This document shows positions 1-7,560 of a stretch of 64,000 nt of DNA, piece by piece. Source of the DNA: Chloroflexi bacterium UBA4736 (GTDB taxonomy: Bacteria > Chloroflexota > Dormibacteria > Dormibacterales > Dormibacteraceae); the NCBI GenBank assembly GCA_002404015.1, contig DHIW01000010.1, positions 1 to 64,000 of the forward strand, read 5' to 3'. Numbering within the stretch: the stretch's first letter is position 1; each line of letters starts with the position of its first letter. The notes beneath the pieces were generated by a model. It was not told the DNA's origin, did no database searches, and saw only the letters and a program-made list of their open reading frames with translations. The translations under genes and the position numbers were made by a program.

Positions 1-56
1 AGGCTGGGTGGGGGGCCTCAGGGCTCCGCTGAAGTCGGCTCCGCCCCCCTCCCGAC

Positions 57-78
57 CTCCCCCCGCAAGCGGAGGGAG
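57..78 (-). terminator. imperfect GC hairpin after the threonine dehydratase-like gene
   Basis: CTCCCCCCGC and GCGGAGGGAG pair as 9 of 10 bp around a 2-nt AA gap, 5 nt beyond the stop of the minus-strand gene that ends at 83. No clear T-run follows on the minus strand, so intrinsic termination is only possible. The rest of 1-82 is C/G-rich and holds no gene I can support. Confidence 0.3.
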
Positions 79-82
79 GGGG

Positions 83-997
83 TCATGATCTCAGCAGCTC
101 GGCCAGCAGGCGGGGGTCGATGTTGCCCCCTGTCACCAGCGCGACCGTGCGCTTCCCCGGCGGCAGCTGCTCGAGGGCCGCAAAGGCCAGCGCCCCCGCG
201 CCTTCGGCGACCACCTTGCCGGCAACCGCTAGCTCGGGGATCGCCACCCGCAGCCGCGGCTCGGACACCTCCAGCCAGGTGTCGACGGCCTCGCCCAGGC
301 GCTCGAACATCACCTGGTTGAAGGGCGCCGCGGTGCCGTCTGCGATCGTCTGCGGGGTGAGCGCCACCTGCTTGCCGGCCGCAAACGAGCGAGGCCAGAG
401 GGCGTAGCCGTCGGATTGCACCCCGACCAGCTCGAGACCCGGCTTCAGGCCCTTGAGGGCGCCCGCCAGCCCGGTGGCCAGGCCGCCGCCGCCCACGGCC
501 ACCACCACCCGCTCGACCTCCGGCGCCTGCTCCAGGATCTCCAGCCCGGACCCGCCGTTGCCGGCTGCGAACTCCTCGTCCAGGTGGGGGTGGATGAAGT
601 GCTCCGGCTCGGACTCCCAGCCGCGGCCCGCCATCCACTCGAAGATCCCCTCCCGGCTCAGGAAGACAGGGGTGGCGCCCCAGCGCCGGACCCCCTCGAC
701 CTTGGGCGGAGGGGCAGTCTCGAACATGAAGACCCGGCAGGACACCCCCAGCTTGTGGGCAACGTAGGCGCAGGCGAGCGCGGCGTTGCCCGCGCTCACG
801 GTCAGCAGGCCGCGCTCGAGCTCGGAGCGGGGCAGGGCCAGGGCGGCCGCGAAATAGCCGCGGACCTTGTAGCTGCCGGTGGGCTGCAGCAGCTCCAGCT
901 TGAGGAGGTCGCCGGCGGGCAGCGGGACGAGCGGCGTCCGCAGGACGTGGGGGCGCGCCCGCTCGGCGGCGGCTCGGACGCGCGGGAGCGGGATCAA
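83..997 (-). CDS. threonine/serine dehydratase-like PLP enzyme
   Basis: A fold-type II PLP enzyme, probably a threonine or serine ammonia-lyase that deaminates the amino acid to a 2-oxo acid in the cytoplasm. About 304 residues. The PLP lysine is about K44 in TGSYKVRG. The substrate-binding SAGNAA loop and the phosphate-cradling GGGGLATG loop follow, and there is no C-terminal ACT domain, so this is the short catabolic form. I chose TTG at 997 because it overlaps the TGA of the upstream HD gene (TTGA), which implies translational coupling. The frame stays open further upstream, but only as the shadow of that gene. Other fold-type II lyases (diaminopropionate ammonia-lyase, threonine synthase-like) are less likely. 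Confidence 0.82.
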   Translation of the reverse strand: MIPLPRVRAAAERARPHVLRTPLVPLPAGDLLKLELLQPTGSYKVRGYFAAALALPRSELERGLLTVSAGNAALACAYVAHKLGVSCRVFMFETAPPPKVEGVRRWGATPVFLSREGIFEWMAGRGWESEPEHFIHPHLDEEFAAGNGGSGLEILEQAPEVERVVVAVGGGGLATGLAGALKGLKPGLELVGVQSDGYALWPRSFAAGKQVALTPQTIADGTAAPFNQVMFERLGEAVDTWLEVSEPRLRVAIPELAVAGKVVAEGAGALAFAALEQLPPGKRTVALVTGGNIDPRLLAELLRS

Positions 998-2373
998 TCC
1001 GCCGCCAGCACCTGGTGGGCGGCCTCGATCAGCTGGCCGCGCGCCGACTCGTCGCGGGCGAAGATGCGAAAGAGCGCCATCCGGACCGGCAGGCGCCGGA
1101 ACAGGTCGAGGACCCGGCTGTGCTGGTAGCTCTTCTCGAGCGGGTCGTAGAAGAGGATGTCCTGCTCCTCCATGATCGGGTTGAAGGCCCGCGACTCCTG
1201 GGCCGCCACGTCGACCTCGAACTCGATTTCCCTGAGGTCGGCCGGCAGGAGGGCTCGGATCCGCTCGGCGAACTTGGCCCGGGACATCGTCAGGGCCCCC
1301 GAGGGCACGTCGTGCGCCTCGGCGTAGCCGGAGTAGATCAGCTTCCAGCGCAGGCGGCGGGCCACGATCTCGCCCCACTCGTGCCCCAGCGCGACCTCTT
1401 CGGGGCTGCCGTCGCCGTGTGCCCAGCGCTCGACCTCGCTCATCAGCGACCACTCGTTGAGGCGCGCGAAGGCGGGCAGCCGCTCCAGCGGGTTACCGCC
1501 GAGGAGGATGTCCATGGTGGGCTCGAAGACCCCTCGCAGCTGGAGGTCGATGCGGCGCACGGTCCGGTGGAAGTAGACCTGGTGGTAGAGGTAGAGGCGC
1601 GCGTTCAGGAAGATGAACAGGGCCTCCGCGCCGTGGCTGTGGAGGGTAAGGCCGTGCTCCGAGATGAAGGAGTAGTGGAGTATCCGCTGCACGTCCACCG
1701 GACCGGTGGACACCCCGCAGATGTACGAGTCGCGGGGCACGTAGTCCATGTTGTCGGCACTGAAGGGGCCGACCAGCAGGGGCTTCACGGCGCGCACCCA
1801 GGACGGCGGCTCGAAGCCGCGCAGCTCGTGGGGCGAGATCAGGAAGGCCACCCAGCGGGGGTCCACGACTTCCCCCGGCTCGAAGTCGTGGTCGGGCGAA
1901 GCCCGCAGCCCGCCGATCAGGGGGGAGAGCTCGCCCAGGACCAGGTGGCGCCCGATGTCCTCGTGGTCGATGCCCCAGCGCGAGAGGTAGTTTTCGTCGA
2001 AGAAGTGGCCGAAGGGGCCGTGTCCGACGTCGTGGAGCAGCCCGGCCAGCCGCAGTGTCTCCTGGACGAGGCCCTCGGAGGGGCAGCCGGGCTCGACCTG
2101 GCGCAGGGTTGGGTAGAGGTGGGCGGCCCAGCTGCCGGCCAGGTGCATCGCCCCCAGCGAGTGCTGGAAACGCGAGTGCTCGGCGGTCGCGAAGACCCAC
2201 CAGGCGCTCTGCAGCTGGTGAATCCGGCGCAGGCGCTGAAGCCAGGGGCCGTCGATCAGGTCCTGCTCGGCGGCCTCGCCGGGGACGCCGCCCGGCTTAG
2301 TGACCCGGATGTAGCCGTAGATGGGGTCGCTGGAGAGGTTGACGCGCGAGTACTCGGCGACCACCTCGGACAT
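994..2373 (-). CDS. HD-domain phosphohydrolase (dNTPase/SAMHD1-like)
   Basis: Cytoplasmic metal-dependent phosphohydrolase of 459 residues. The N-terminal third carries the full HD set: HSRFQHSLG, then LLHDVGHGPFGH, then DHEDIG. These supply the His/Asp metal ligands in the arrangement of dGTPases and SAMHD1-like proteins. The substrate is not visible; deoxynucleoside triphosphates are the family precedent. The ATG at 2373 is preceded on the minus strand by TAGAAT and a 6-nt gap, so the message is probably leaderless. It is the first gene of a two-gene unit with the PLP enzyme, although no shared pathway is obvious. It is divergent from the EamA gene across about 130 bp. Confidence 0.85.
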   Translation of the reverse strand: MSEVVAEYSRVNLSSDPIYGYIRVTKPGGVPGEAAEQDLIDGPWLQRLRRIHQLQSAWWVFATAEHSRFQHSLGAMHLAGSWAAHLYPTLRQVEPGCPSEGLVQETLRLAGLLHDVGHGPFGHFFDENYLSRWGIDHEDIGRHLVLGELSPLIGGLRASPDHDFEPGEVVDPRWVAFLISPHELRGFEPPSWVRAVKPLLVGPFSADNMDYVPRDSYICGVSTGPVDVQRILHYSFISEHGLTLHSHGAEALFIFLNARLYLYHQVYFHRTVRRIDLQLRGVFEPTMDILLGGNPLERLPAFARLNEWSLMSEVERWAHGDGSPEEVALGHEWGEIVARRLRWKLIYSGYAEAHDVPSGALTMSRAKFAERIRALLPADLREIEFEVDVAAQESRAFNPIMEEQDILFYDPLEKSYQHSRVLDLFRRLPVRMALFRIFARDESARGQLIEAAHQVLAAD

Positions 2374-2504
2374 GGCGCGATTCTAGAGGTGCGACCGAAA
2401 AGCCCAGACGGAGCTTCGGCGCCCATGCAACCAATCCGATTCTCTCGCCCGGTTTTCCGGCCGCAGCTCTAGAGACCCCGGGCCGTCCCTTACCCTGAAC
2501 GGCC

Positions 2505-3326
2505 GTGATCTGGTCCGCCCTGGCCGCCACCCTCTGGGGCGGGCTGTACGTGGTCAGCCAGCTGGCGTTCCAGTCCCACTTCCCTCCGGCCACGCTGAGC
2601 GCCGCCCGCCTTCTGATCGGCGTGCTGGCACTCCTGGTGGCCCTGCGCCGGCTGCCGGCGCTGTGGGAGCGCCGGCTGGCGCTGCTCGGTGCGCTGGTCG
2701 CCGCCACGGTGCTGGTCCAGTCGTTCGGCACCTACCTCTCGGGCGGCGCCGCGGGCAGCCTCCTGACCCTGATGACGCCGCCGTTCGTGGCCCTCCTAGC
2801 GCCCATTGCGCTCGGCGAGCGGACTCGCCCGACGCAGTGGGCGGGCATCGCGCTCGGGATCGGGGGGGCGGCCCTGGTGATCGGCCCGGCAGGCGCCGGC
2901 TCGCCCTTCGGCGACGTGCTGCTGGTGAGCGCCTCGCTCTTCTGGGCGCTGTTCACGGTGCTGGGCGCGCGCCTCGTCCGCAGCCGGGGCTCTCTCCAGG
3001 TCACCGCCGCCGCCTGCGTCTGGGCGCTGCCGATCCTCATAGTCGCCTCCGGGCTGGAGCTTGCACTCGGTACGGAGATCCGCCTCAGCGGGGGCGCTGT
3101 GCTGGACATCCTGTACCTGGGGTTGGGGGCGACGGCGCTGGGCTGGTGGGCCTGGTATCGGGGTGTCGAGCGCGCGCCCGCCGCCTCGGCCGCGGTTCCC
3201 TTCCTGCTCCAGCCGATCGTGGGAGTCGGCCTCTCCATCCCCATCTTCCACGCCTCGCTGACAATCCCGTTCTTGGCGGGCAGCGTGCTGGTGGCGTCCG
3301 GGATGCTGGTGGCAAGCCGCCGGTGA
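2505..3326 (+). CDS. EamA/DMT-family transporter
   Basis: Integral membrane protein of 273 residues with about ten hydrophobic segments in two EamA repeats, the usual drug/metabolite transporter layout. Members export small metabolites or amino acids; the substrate cannot be read from the sequence. The GTG start at 2505 lies 8 nt after TACCCT (2491-2496), a leaderless-type -10. The stop codon overlaps the GTG of the following DUF309 gene, so the two are co-transcribed and probably co-translated. Confidence 0.85.
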   Translation: MIWSALAATLWGGLYVVSQLAFQSHFPPATLSAARLLIGVLALLVALRRLPALWERRLALLGALVAATVLVQSFGTYLSGGAAGSLLTLMTPPFVALLAPIALGERTRPTQWAGIALGIGGAALVIGPAGAGSPFGDVLLVSASLFWALFTVLGARLVRSRGSLQVTAAACVWALPILIVASGLELALGTEIRLSGGAVLDILYLGLGATALGWWAWYRGVERAPAASAAVPFLLQPIVGVGLSIPIFHASLTIPFLAGSVLVASGMLVASRR

Positions 3327-3694
3327 GCCTCGGGCGCGGCCTCGAGCTGTTCAACCAAGGCCGCTACTGGGATGCCCACGAGGCCTGGGAGGAGGCCTGG
3401 ATGCCCGACCGCCGGGGGCCCGACGGCCGGTTCTACAAGGGCCTGATCCAGGTCGCGGCCGGCTGCCTGCACTACGGCCGCCACAACCGGCGAGGCGCCG
3501 TCAACAAGTGGCGCAGCGGCGTCGACTACCTGCGCCCATATCTGCCCAGCCACCACGGTGTCGCGCTGGCGCCCCTCGTCGACCGGGTGGACGACTACCT
3601 GCGGGCGATGGAGCCGGGCGGCTGGCCGGAGCTGGAGATGCCCCTTATCGGCTCCGGGCCTGTCGGCAAGGTCGGGCCGGCTCAGGAGCCATAG
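3323..3694 (+). CDS. DUF309 family protein
   Basis: A 123-residue protein with the DUF309 signature at its N-terminus, LFNQGRYWDAHEAWEEAW, followed by FYKGLIQVAAG and a helical remainder. The family is a small all-helical domain of unknown biochemical role, proposed to be metal-dependent from its conserved His and Glu residues. The GTG start at 3323 overlaps the TGA of the EamA gene (GTGA). Its 3' end overlaps the convergent molybdopterin-fold gene by 13 bp. Confidence 0.85.
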   Translation: MSLGRGLELFNQGRYWDAHEAWEEAWMPDRRGPDGRFYKGLIQVAAGCLHYGRHNRRGAVNKWRSGVDYLRPYLPSHHGVALAPLVDRVDDYLRAMEPGGWPELEMPLIGSGPVGKVGPAQEP

Positions 3695-4677
3695 GGCGGG
3701 AAGCGCCGGCCGGCCCCGGCCTCGATGAGGCCGCCGTAGCCCAGCCGCACGAAGTCGGCGGCGTCCGCCCGACCGTAGGCGAAAACGAAGGGCAGCACGA
3801 GGTCCAGCGAGGTGTTCTTGCCGAACCCGGCGCAGGAGGCCACCCCGAACACGACCGTGCCGTCCAGGCGGCCCAGCCAGAGCATCGACCCCGGGTGGGC
3901 GGGGGCGCCTCGGCGGACCAGCTCGCCGCCCATGTTGACGAGCTCCACGTGGGCGGGGTCGAGGGGATCGATCGAGGAGGCTCCCGCCAGCAGCAGCAGC
4001 TCCGCCGAGATCGCCTGGGCATCCTCGTAAGTCTCGTGGACGGCCGCGGCGCTGCGCGCGATCTCACGGACACCCACCACCTCCGCCCCGTACCAGCCGA
4101 GCTTGCGGGTCACGGCTTCGGCGAACATGCGCCGGGCCGCCGGCTTCAGGCGCTCGGTCGCCACGACTAGGGTTCGCAGCGGCCGGAAGGGCACCACCTC
4201 GACTGCCGGCGCCAACTCGGCGGCCACCGCGGCCGCCTGCTCCAGCAGCTCCTCGCCCACCGCGACCGGCGTCACCTTGGCCCCGGCCACCTCCTCACCC
4301 GCGTCGACCGCCTGGCCGTCGACCACAGTGAAGACGCCTACGTTGGGCAGCGCGTTGAGGCGCTCGACAGCCTCCCTCTTGACCCTGGTGAGACCCCGCC
4401 GGGTCGACAGGAGGCGAACCTGGCTCTGGACCGGCCGGCCGACCTCGACGCCGTCCCCCGCCAGCATCCGGCCCAGCCGGACGGCGGCCTCGTCCTCGTG
4501 CACGTCGCCGGATTCCAGCTCCACAACGTGCACCTCGGGCACCGCGCGCAGCGCAGGCACGTGGCGGGCGCTGAGCACCGTGCCCTTGCGCAGACCCCGC
4601 CCGAGGTCGTGTGTCAGCACGCGGCCCTCCACTTCCGCCTCGGTCAGCGTCGGCCCCGCCAGCCGCACCGCCCTCAC
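3682..4677 (-). CDS. molybdopterin-binding domain protein
   Basis: A 331-residue protein. The first ~100 residues resemble the small domain seen before molybdopterin-binding folds. The second half carries the MoaB/MogA/MoeA-like region, including SSIDPLDPAHVELVNMGG, then PGSMLWLG and GVASCAGFGKNTSLD. It probably binds or processes molybdopterin, but there is no other moa/moe gene in the window, so its step in cofactor synthesis is unknown. The start is GTG at 4677, 29 bp from the divergent cysS. A CinA-like role is the main alternative. Confidence 0.72.
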   Translation of the reverse strand: MRAVRLAGPTLTEAEVEGRVLTHDLGRGLRKGTVLSARHVPALRAVPEVHVVELESGDVHEDEAAVRLGRMLAGDGVEVGRPVQSQVRLLSTRRGLTRVKREAVERLNALPNVGVFTVVDGQAVDAGEEVAGAKVTPVAVGEELLEQAAAVAAELAPAVEVVPFRPLRTLVVATERLKPAARRMFAEAVTRKLGWYGAEVVGVREIARSAAAVHETYEDAQAISAELLLLAGASSIDPLDPAHVELVNMGGELVRRGAPAHPGSMLWLGRLDGTVVFGVASCAGFGKNTSLDLVLPFVFAYGRADAADFVRLGYGGLIEAGAGRRFPPYGS

Positions 4678-4706
4678 GTCGGCCGGCCCGGAGCGGGGTC
4701 ACTACG

Positions 4707-6086
4707 ATGGGTCGCGGCGTGCGTCTCTACAACACGATGACGCGGGGGAAGGAGGACCTCCGGCCGCTCGAGGCCGGCCGGGTCCGGATCTACAGCTGCG
4801 GGCCCACCGTGTACCGCTTCGTGCACGTGGGAAACCTTCGCACTTTCATGCTGGCCGACGTCCTCTGCCGGACCCTGCAGTACCTGGGATTCCAGGTCGA
4901 GCAGGTGATGAACATCACGGACGTCGGCCACCTCGTGGACGACCAGTTCGACCGCGGCGAGGACAAGATGCTGGTCAGCGTGCGGCTGGAGCACAAGTCG
5001 CCCCAGGAGATCGCCGCGTTCTACACGGGGGCGTTCCTGGACGACGCCGCCAAGCTCAACATCCGGCGCGCCGAGCACTATCCGCGGGCGACCGAATACA
5101 TCCCCCAGATGCTGGCGCTCATCGAGGGCCTGGTCCAGCGCGGCCACGCCTACGAGGCGGGTGGCACGGTTTACTACGACATCGCCAGCTTCCCGGCCTA
5201 CGGACGGCTGTCCGGCAACTCGACCGCCGACCTGCGAGCGGGCGTCCGCGGCGAGGTGGACCCGCGCAAGCGCAACCCGGGCGACTTCACACTCTGGAAA
5301 CACGCCGGTGAGAACCGTCTCCAGGTCTGGGACAGTCCCTGGGGGCCCGGCTTCCCGGGTTGGCACATCGAGTGCTCGGCGATGTCCACCAGCCTGCTCG
5401 GCGAGCGGTTCGACATCCACACCGGCGGCTCCGACAACGTGTTCCCCCACCACGAGGCGGAGATCGCCCAGTCCGAGGGCGCGTTCGGGCACCAGGTCGT
5501 CGGCTGCTGGGTGCACGGCGAGCACCTGCTCCTCTCGGGCGCCCGGATGGCGAAGTCGGCCGGCAACTTCTTTCGGGTCACCGAGCTCGAGGAGCAGGGC
5601 CACGACCCGCTGGCCTTCCGCTACCTGGCGCTCCAGGCCAGGTATCGGGCCAAGCTCAACTTCAGCCCGGAGGGCCTGGCCGGCGCCGACCGCGCGCTCG
5701 GCCAACTGCGGCGCCGGATCGCCTCCTGGAGCACGGCCGGCGACGGTCCTCGGGGCGATTTCGACCAGCGCTTCCGGGCCAGCCTGGAGGACGACCTGGA
5801 CCTGCCCGCCGCGATGGCGCTCGTCGCCGAGCTCGGGCGCTCGGACCTGGCGCCAGGCGCCAAGGCGGCGCTGCTGCTGGATTGGGACCAGGTGCTGGGG
5901 CTCGACCTCGGCCGGGAGCCGGTCAGGGCCGACCTGCCGCCAGGGGCGGCCGAGCTTCTCGAGCAGAGGGCGCTGGCTCGGGCCGGCCGCGACTTCGCGA
6001 CGGCGGACCGGCTGCGCGACGAGCTATCCGCGATGCGTGTCATCGTGACGGACGGACCCGACGGCCAGGCCTGGCGGGTGCGCTAG
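4707..6086 (+). CDS. cysS: cysteinyl-tRNA synthetase
   Basis: Class I aminoacyl-tRNA synthetase charging tRNA-Cys. 459 residues, normal length. The HIGH motif appears as HVGN (~40-43) after the zinc cysteine in YSCGPTVY. Zinc and active-site elements WHIECSAM and HHEAEIAQSEG are present, and the KMSKS loop reads RMAKSAGNF. The C-terminal anticodon-side DALR-like helices are intact. MshC, an actinobacterial paralogue, is shorter and less likely. I chose ATG 4707; the frame extends upstream only as the shadow of the divergent gene. The TAG stop lies inside the left inverted repeat of the 6083-6267 element. Confidence 0.93.
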   Translation: MGRGVRLYNTMTRGKEDLRPLEAGRVRIYSCGPTVYRFVHVGNLRTFMLADVLCRTLQYLGFQVEQVMNITDVGHLVDDQFDRGEDKMLVSVRLEHKSPQEIAAFYTGAFLDDAAKLNIRRAEHYPRATEYIPQMLALIEGLVQRGHAYEAGGTVYYDIASFPAYGRLSGNSTADLRAGVRGEVDPRKRNPGDFTLWKHAGENRLQVWDSPWGPGFPGWHIECSAMSTSLLGERFDIHTGGSDNVFPHHEAEIAQSEGAFGHQVVGCWVHGEHLLLSGARMAKSAGNFFRVTELEEQGHDPLAFRYLALQARYRAKLNFSPEGLAGADRALGQLRRRIASWSTAGDGPRGDFDQRFRASLEDDLDLPAAMALVAELGRSDLAPGAKAALLLDWDQVLGLDLGREPVRADLPPGAAELLEQRALARAGRDFATADRLRDELSAMRVIVTDGPDGQAWRVR

Positions 6087-6267
6087 CAGGGTGTTGAAAA
6101 AGGTCGGCGAGGGATTCGGGGGCCAGGTGGCCCAGATCCTAGGCGGCTCCGAGAACCGGAGCAAAGCGTATTGGAGATACGCGTCGCGAGGATCGCAGGA
6201 GCCAACGACGGAGATGGGTCGCCTGGGCGCCGAAGCACCGTCGATTCCTTTTTCAACGGCCTGCTAG
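6083..6267. mobile_element. 185-bp palindromic MITE-like element with CTAG ends
   Basis: The ends are 21-bp inverted repeats matching at 19 positions: CTAGCAGG, two mismatched bases, GTTGAAAAAGG on the left, and its complement on the right. The inverted symmetry continues inward to a GCGTAT-TGGAG-ATACGC hairpin at 6166-6182, so the whole element folds into one long imperfect hairpin. It has no coding capacity for a transposase. CTAG at both ends may be part of the repeat or a 4-bp target duplication. Its left end supplies the cysS stop. It looks like a non-autonomous transposon remnant and may also act as a bidirectional terminator. Confidence 0.7.
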
Positions 6268-6289
6268 AGCTTCGGGCCGCTCAAAAGGA

Positions 6290-6320
6290 AGAGGGCCGGC
6301 GCCATGCAGACGACCGGCCC
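6290..6320 (-). terminator. intrinsic terminator of the sigma/membrane-protein operon
   Basis: Read on the minus strand, GGGCCGG (6320-6314) pairs with CCGGCCC (6299-6293) across a 14-nt loop, and the stem is followed by the T-rich stretch TCTTCCTTTT. It sits 20-47 nt past the stop of the gene ending at 6340. Confidence 0.6.
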
Positions 6321-6339
6321 CCAGGGAGAAAGAGGGAGT

Positions 6340-6942
6340 CTATTGGTGGACGTCTCCGGCGGGAGGCTGCGCGTCCGGCGTGTGGTCCGGCTGGGGGATC
6401 TTCTCCGGCTGCGGGGATTTCTTCGACCTGTTGGAGACCAACGGCCGCTCGGGAGTGGCAGTCGGCTTGGGGACGGCGATGATGCCCTGGGCGCTCGGCG
6501 CGGGCGGGATCTCGCGGGCGTCACTGGCCGCTGCGTTGGTCTCCGGCGCCGTCGTGGGCACGGCCGCGTGCTGGTCGCCATTCTGGCCCGCGAACACGCT
6601 GACGCACTCGCCGAGACCCTGCCCATCGGCCGTCAGGCCCGCCTGGCACTGCTCCACCCTGTGCGACACCAGCTCCCGCCACTGGATGGGGTTGGCCGTT
6701 CCCGACAGGGCGGTCCCAGTGGCGCCCACCGCGAACGCGGCTACGGTCAGCCCGGTCGCGACCTTGGCCACCACGGCAGTCGAGGCGCCGCCTCCCAGGA
6801 GCGACATCCGGCGGACCCGCCCGACGCCCGCCAGCGACCTGTAGCGCGGCTGGCTGGCACGAGTCCGGCGGCTGACGGCGGGATCGAGGTTGCGCTTCAG
6901 CGCCTCTTCGAGCCAGCCCTCGAACTCGCCACTTTCGTTCAT
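6340..6942 (-). CDS. single-pass membrane protein, probable sigma-factor partner
   Basis: A 200-residue protein with a cytoplasmic N-terminus of about 50 residues, one membrane segment at about 50-80 (alanine/valine-rich), and an extracytoplasmic Pro/Ala/Thr-rich C-terminus. The topology and its position 7 bp after the ECF sigma gene are those of an anti-sigma factor. I see no zinc-binding HxxxCxxC motif, so it would be a non-ZAS type or another regulator. The start is ATG 6942. Function rests on topology and neighbourhood only. Confidence 0.55.
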   Translation of the reverse strand: MNESGEFEGWLEEALKRNLDPAVSRRTRASQPRYRSLAGVGRVRRMSLLGGGASTAVVAKVATGLTVAAFAVGATGTALSGTANPIQWRELVSHRVEQCQAGLTADGQGLGECVSVFAGQNGDQHAAVPTTAPETNAAASDAREIPPAPSAQGIIAVPKPTATPERPLVSNRSKKSPQPEKIPQPDHTPDAQPPAGDVHQ

Positions 6943-6949
6943 CTCTAAG

Positions 6950-7492
6950 TCAGGAACGCCGGGGCTCGGCTGAGTACCCATCGGCCAGGTGGGCCAGCTC
7001 CCGGCGCAGCCGCTCCTTGGCCGCAGCCAGCCGCGAGGCGACCGTTCGCTCCGGGATCCCGAGCGCGGTTCCGATCTCGCGGTTGGTGTAGCCGTGGTAG
7101 TGGCGCAGCACGATGGCCGCCGCCTGCTTGGGCGGCAGCCGGCGGAGCGCGCGGGCGAGCTCGCCGGCGTCGCCGGCATCGAAGGGATCGGGGCCGTCGC
7201 CAGGGCGGCCGAGCCGGCGCACCAGCTCGCCCACCTCACGCAGTCGCTGGCGGCGCCGGTAGGAGATGGCGACATTGAGCGCGATCCGGTGCAACCAGGC
7301 TTCGGCCGGCGCGTTGGGCTTCCATCTCGACCAGTTCCGATAGGCGCGGACGAACGCCTCCTGCACGCAGTCCTCGGCGGCCGCCCGGTCGCCGAGCACG
7401 CCGATCAGCGTCCCCAGGAGCCTGCCGTGGCTGGCCCGATAGAGTCGGTCGAAATCCTCCTCGGATCCCGGCCGGTAGCCGTCCTCCTTCAC
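6950..7492 (-). CDS. ECF-type RNA polymerase sigma factor
   Basis: About 180 residues with the two domains of group 4 sigma factors. Region 2 runs from DFDRLYRASHG through AEDCVQEAFVRAYRNW, and region 4 is centred on LRRLPPKQAAAIVLRHYHG and the recognition helix IPERTVASRLAAAKERL. I prefer GTG 7492 over the longer 7567 start because AGGTGGAGGG lies about 5 nt upstream of it. It is transcribed with the membrane protein downstream, its likely regulator, and is divergent from mrfA. Target promoters are unknown. Confidence 0.85.
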   Translation of the reverse strand: MKEDGYRPGSEEDFDRLYRASHGRLLGTLIGVLGDRAAAEDCVQEAFVRAYRNWSRWKPNAPAEAWLHRIALNVAISYRRRQRLREVGELVRRLGRPGDGPDPFDAGDAGELARALRRLPPKQAAAIVLRHYHGYTNREIGTALGIPERTVASRLAAAKERLRRELAHLADGYSAEPRRS

Positions 7493-7560
7493 CGTTTCCC
7501 TCCACCTCGGGAGCTTGACTACGAACGCATGTTCGCTTAGCCTCAGGCGCGAGCCCGCCA

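Noticed and set aside
1..82. Possible small ORF or CRISPR-like C-rich repeats at the window start
   Set aside because: Only C/G-rich low-complexity sequence with a short hairpin; no repeated spacer pattern and no coding bias.
6340..7492. Sigma/membrane-protein pair as a two-component or toxin-antitoxin unit
   Set aside because: Region 2 and 4 motifs clearly identify an ECF sigma factor; the partner's topology fits sigma regulation.
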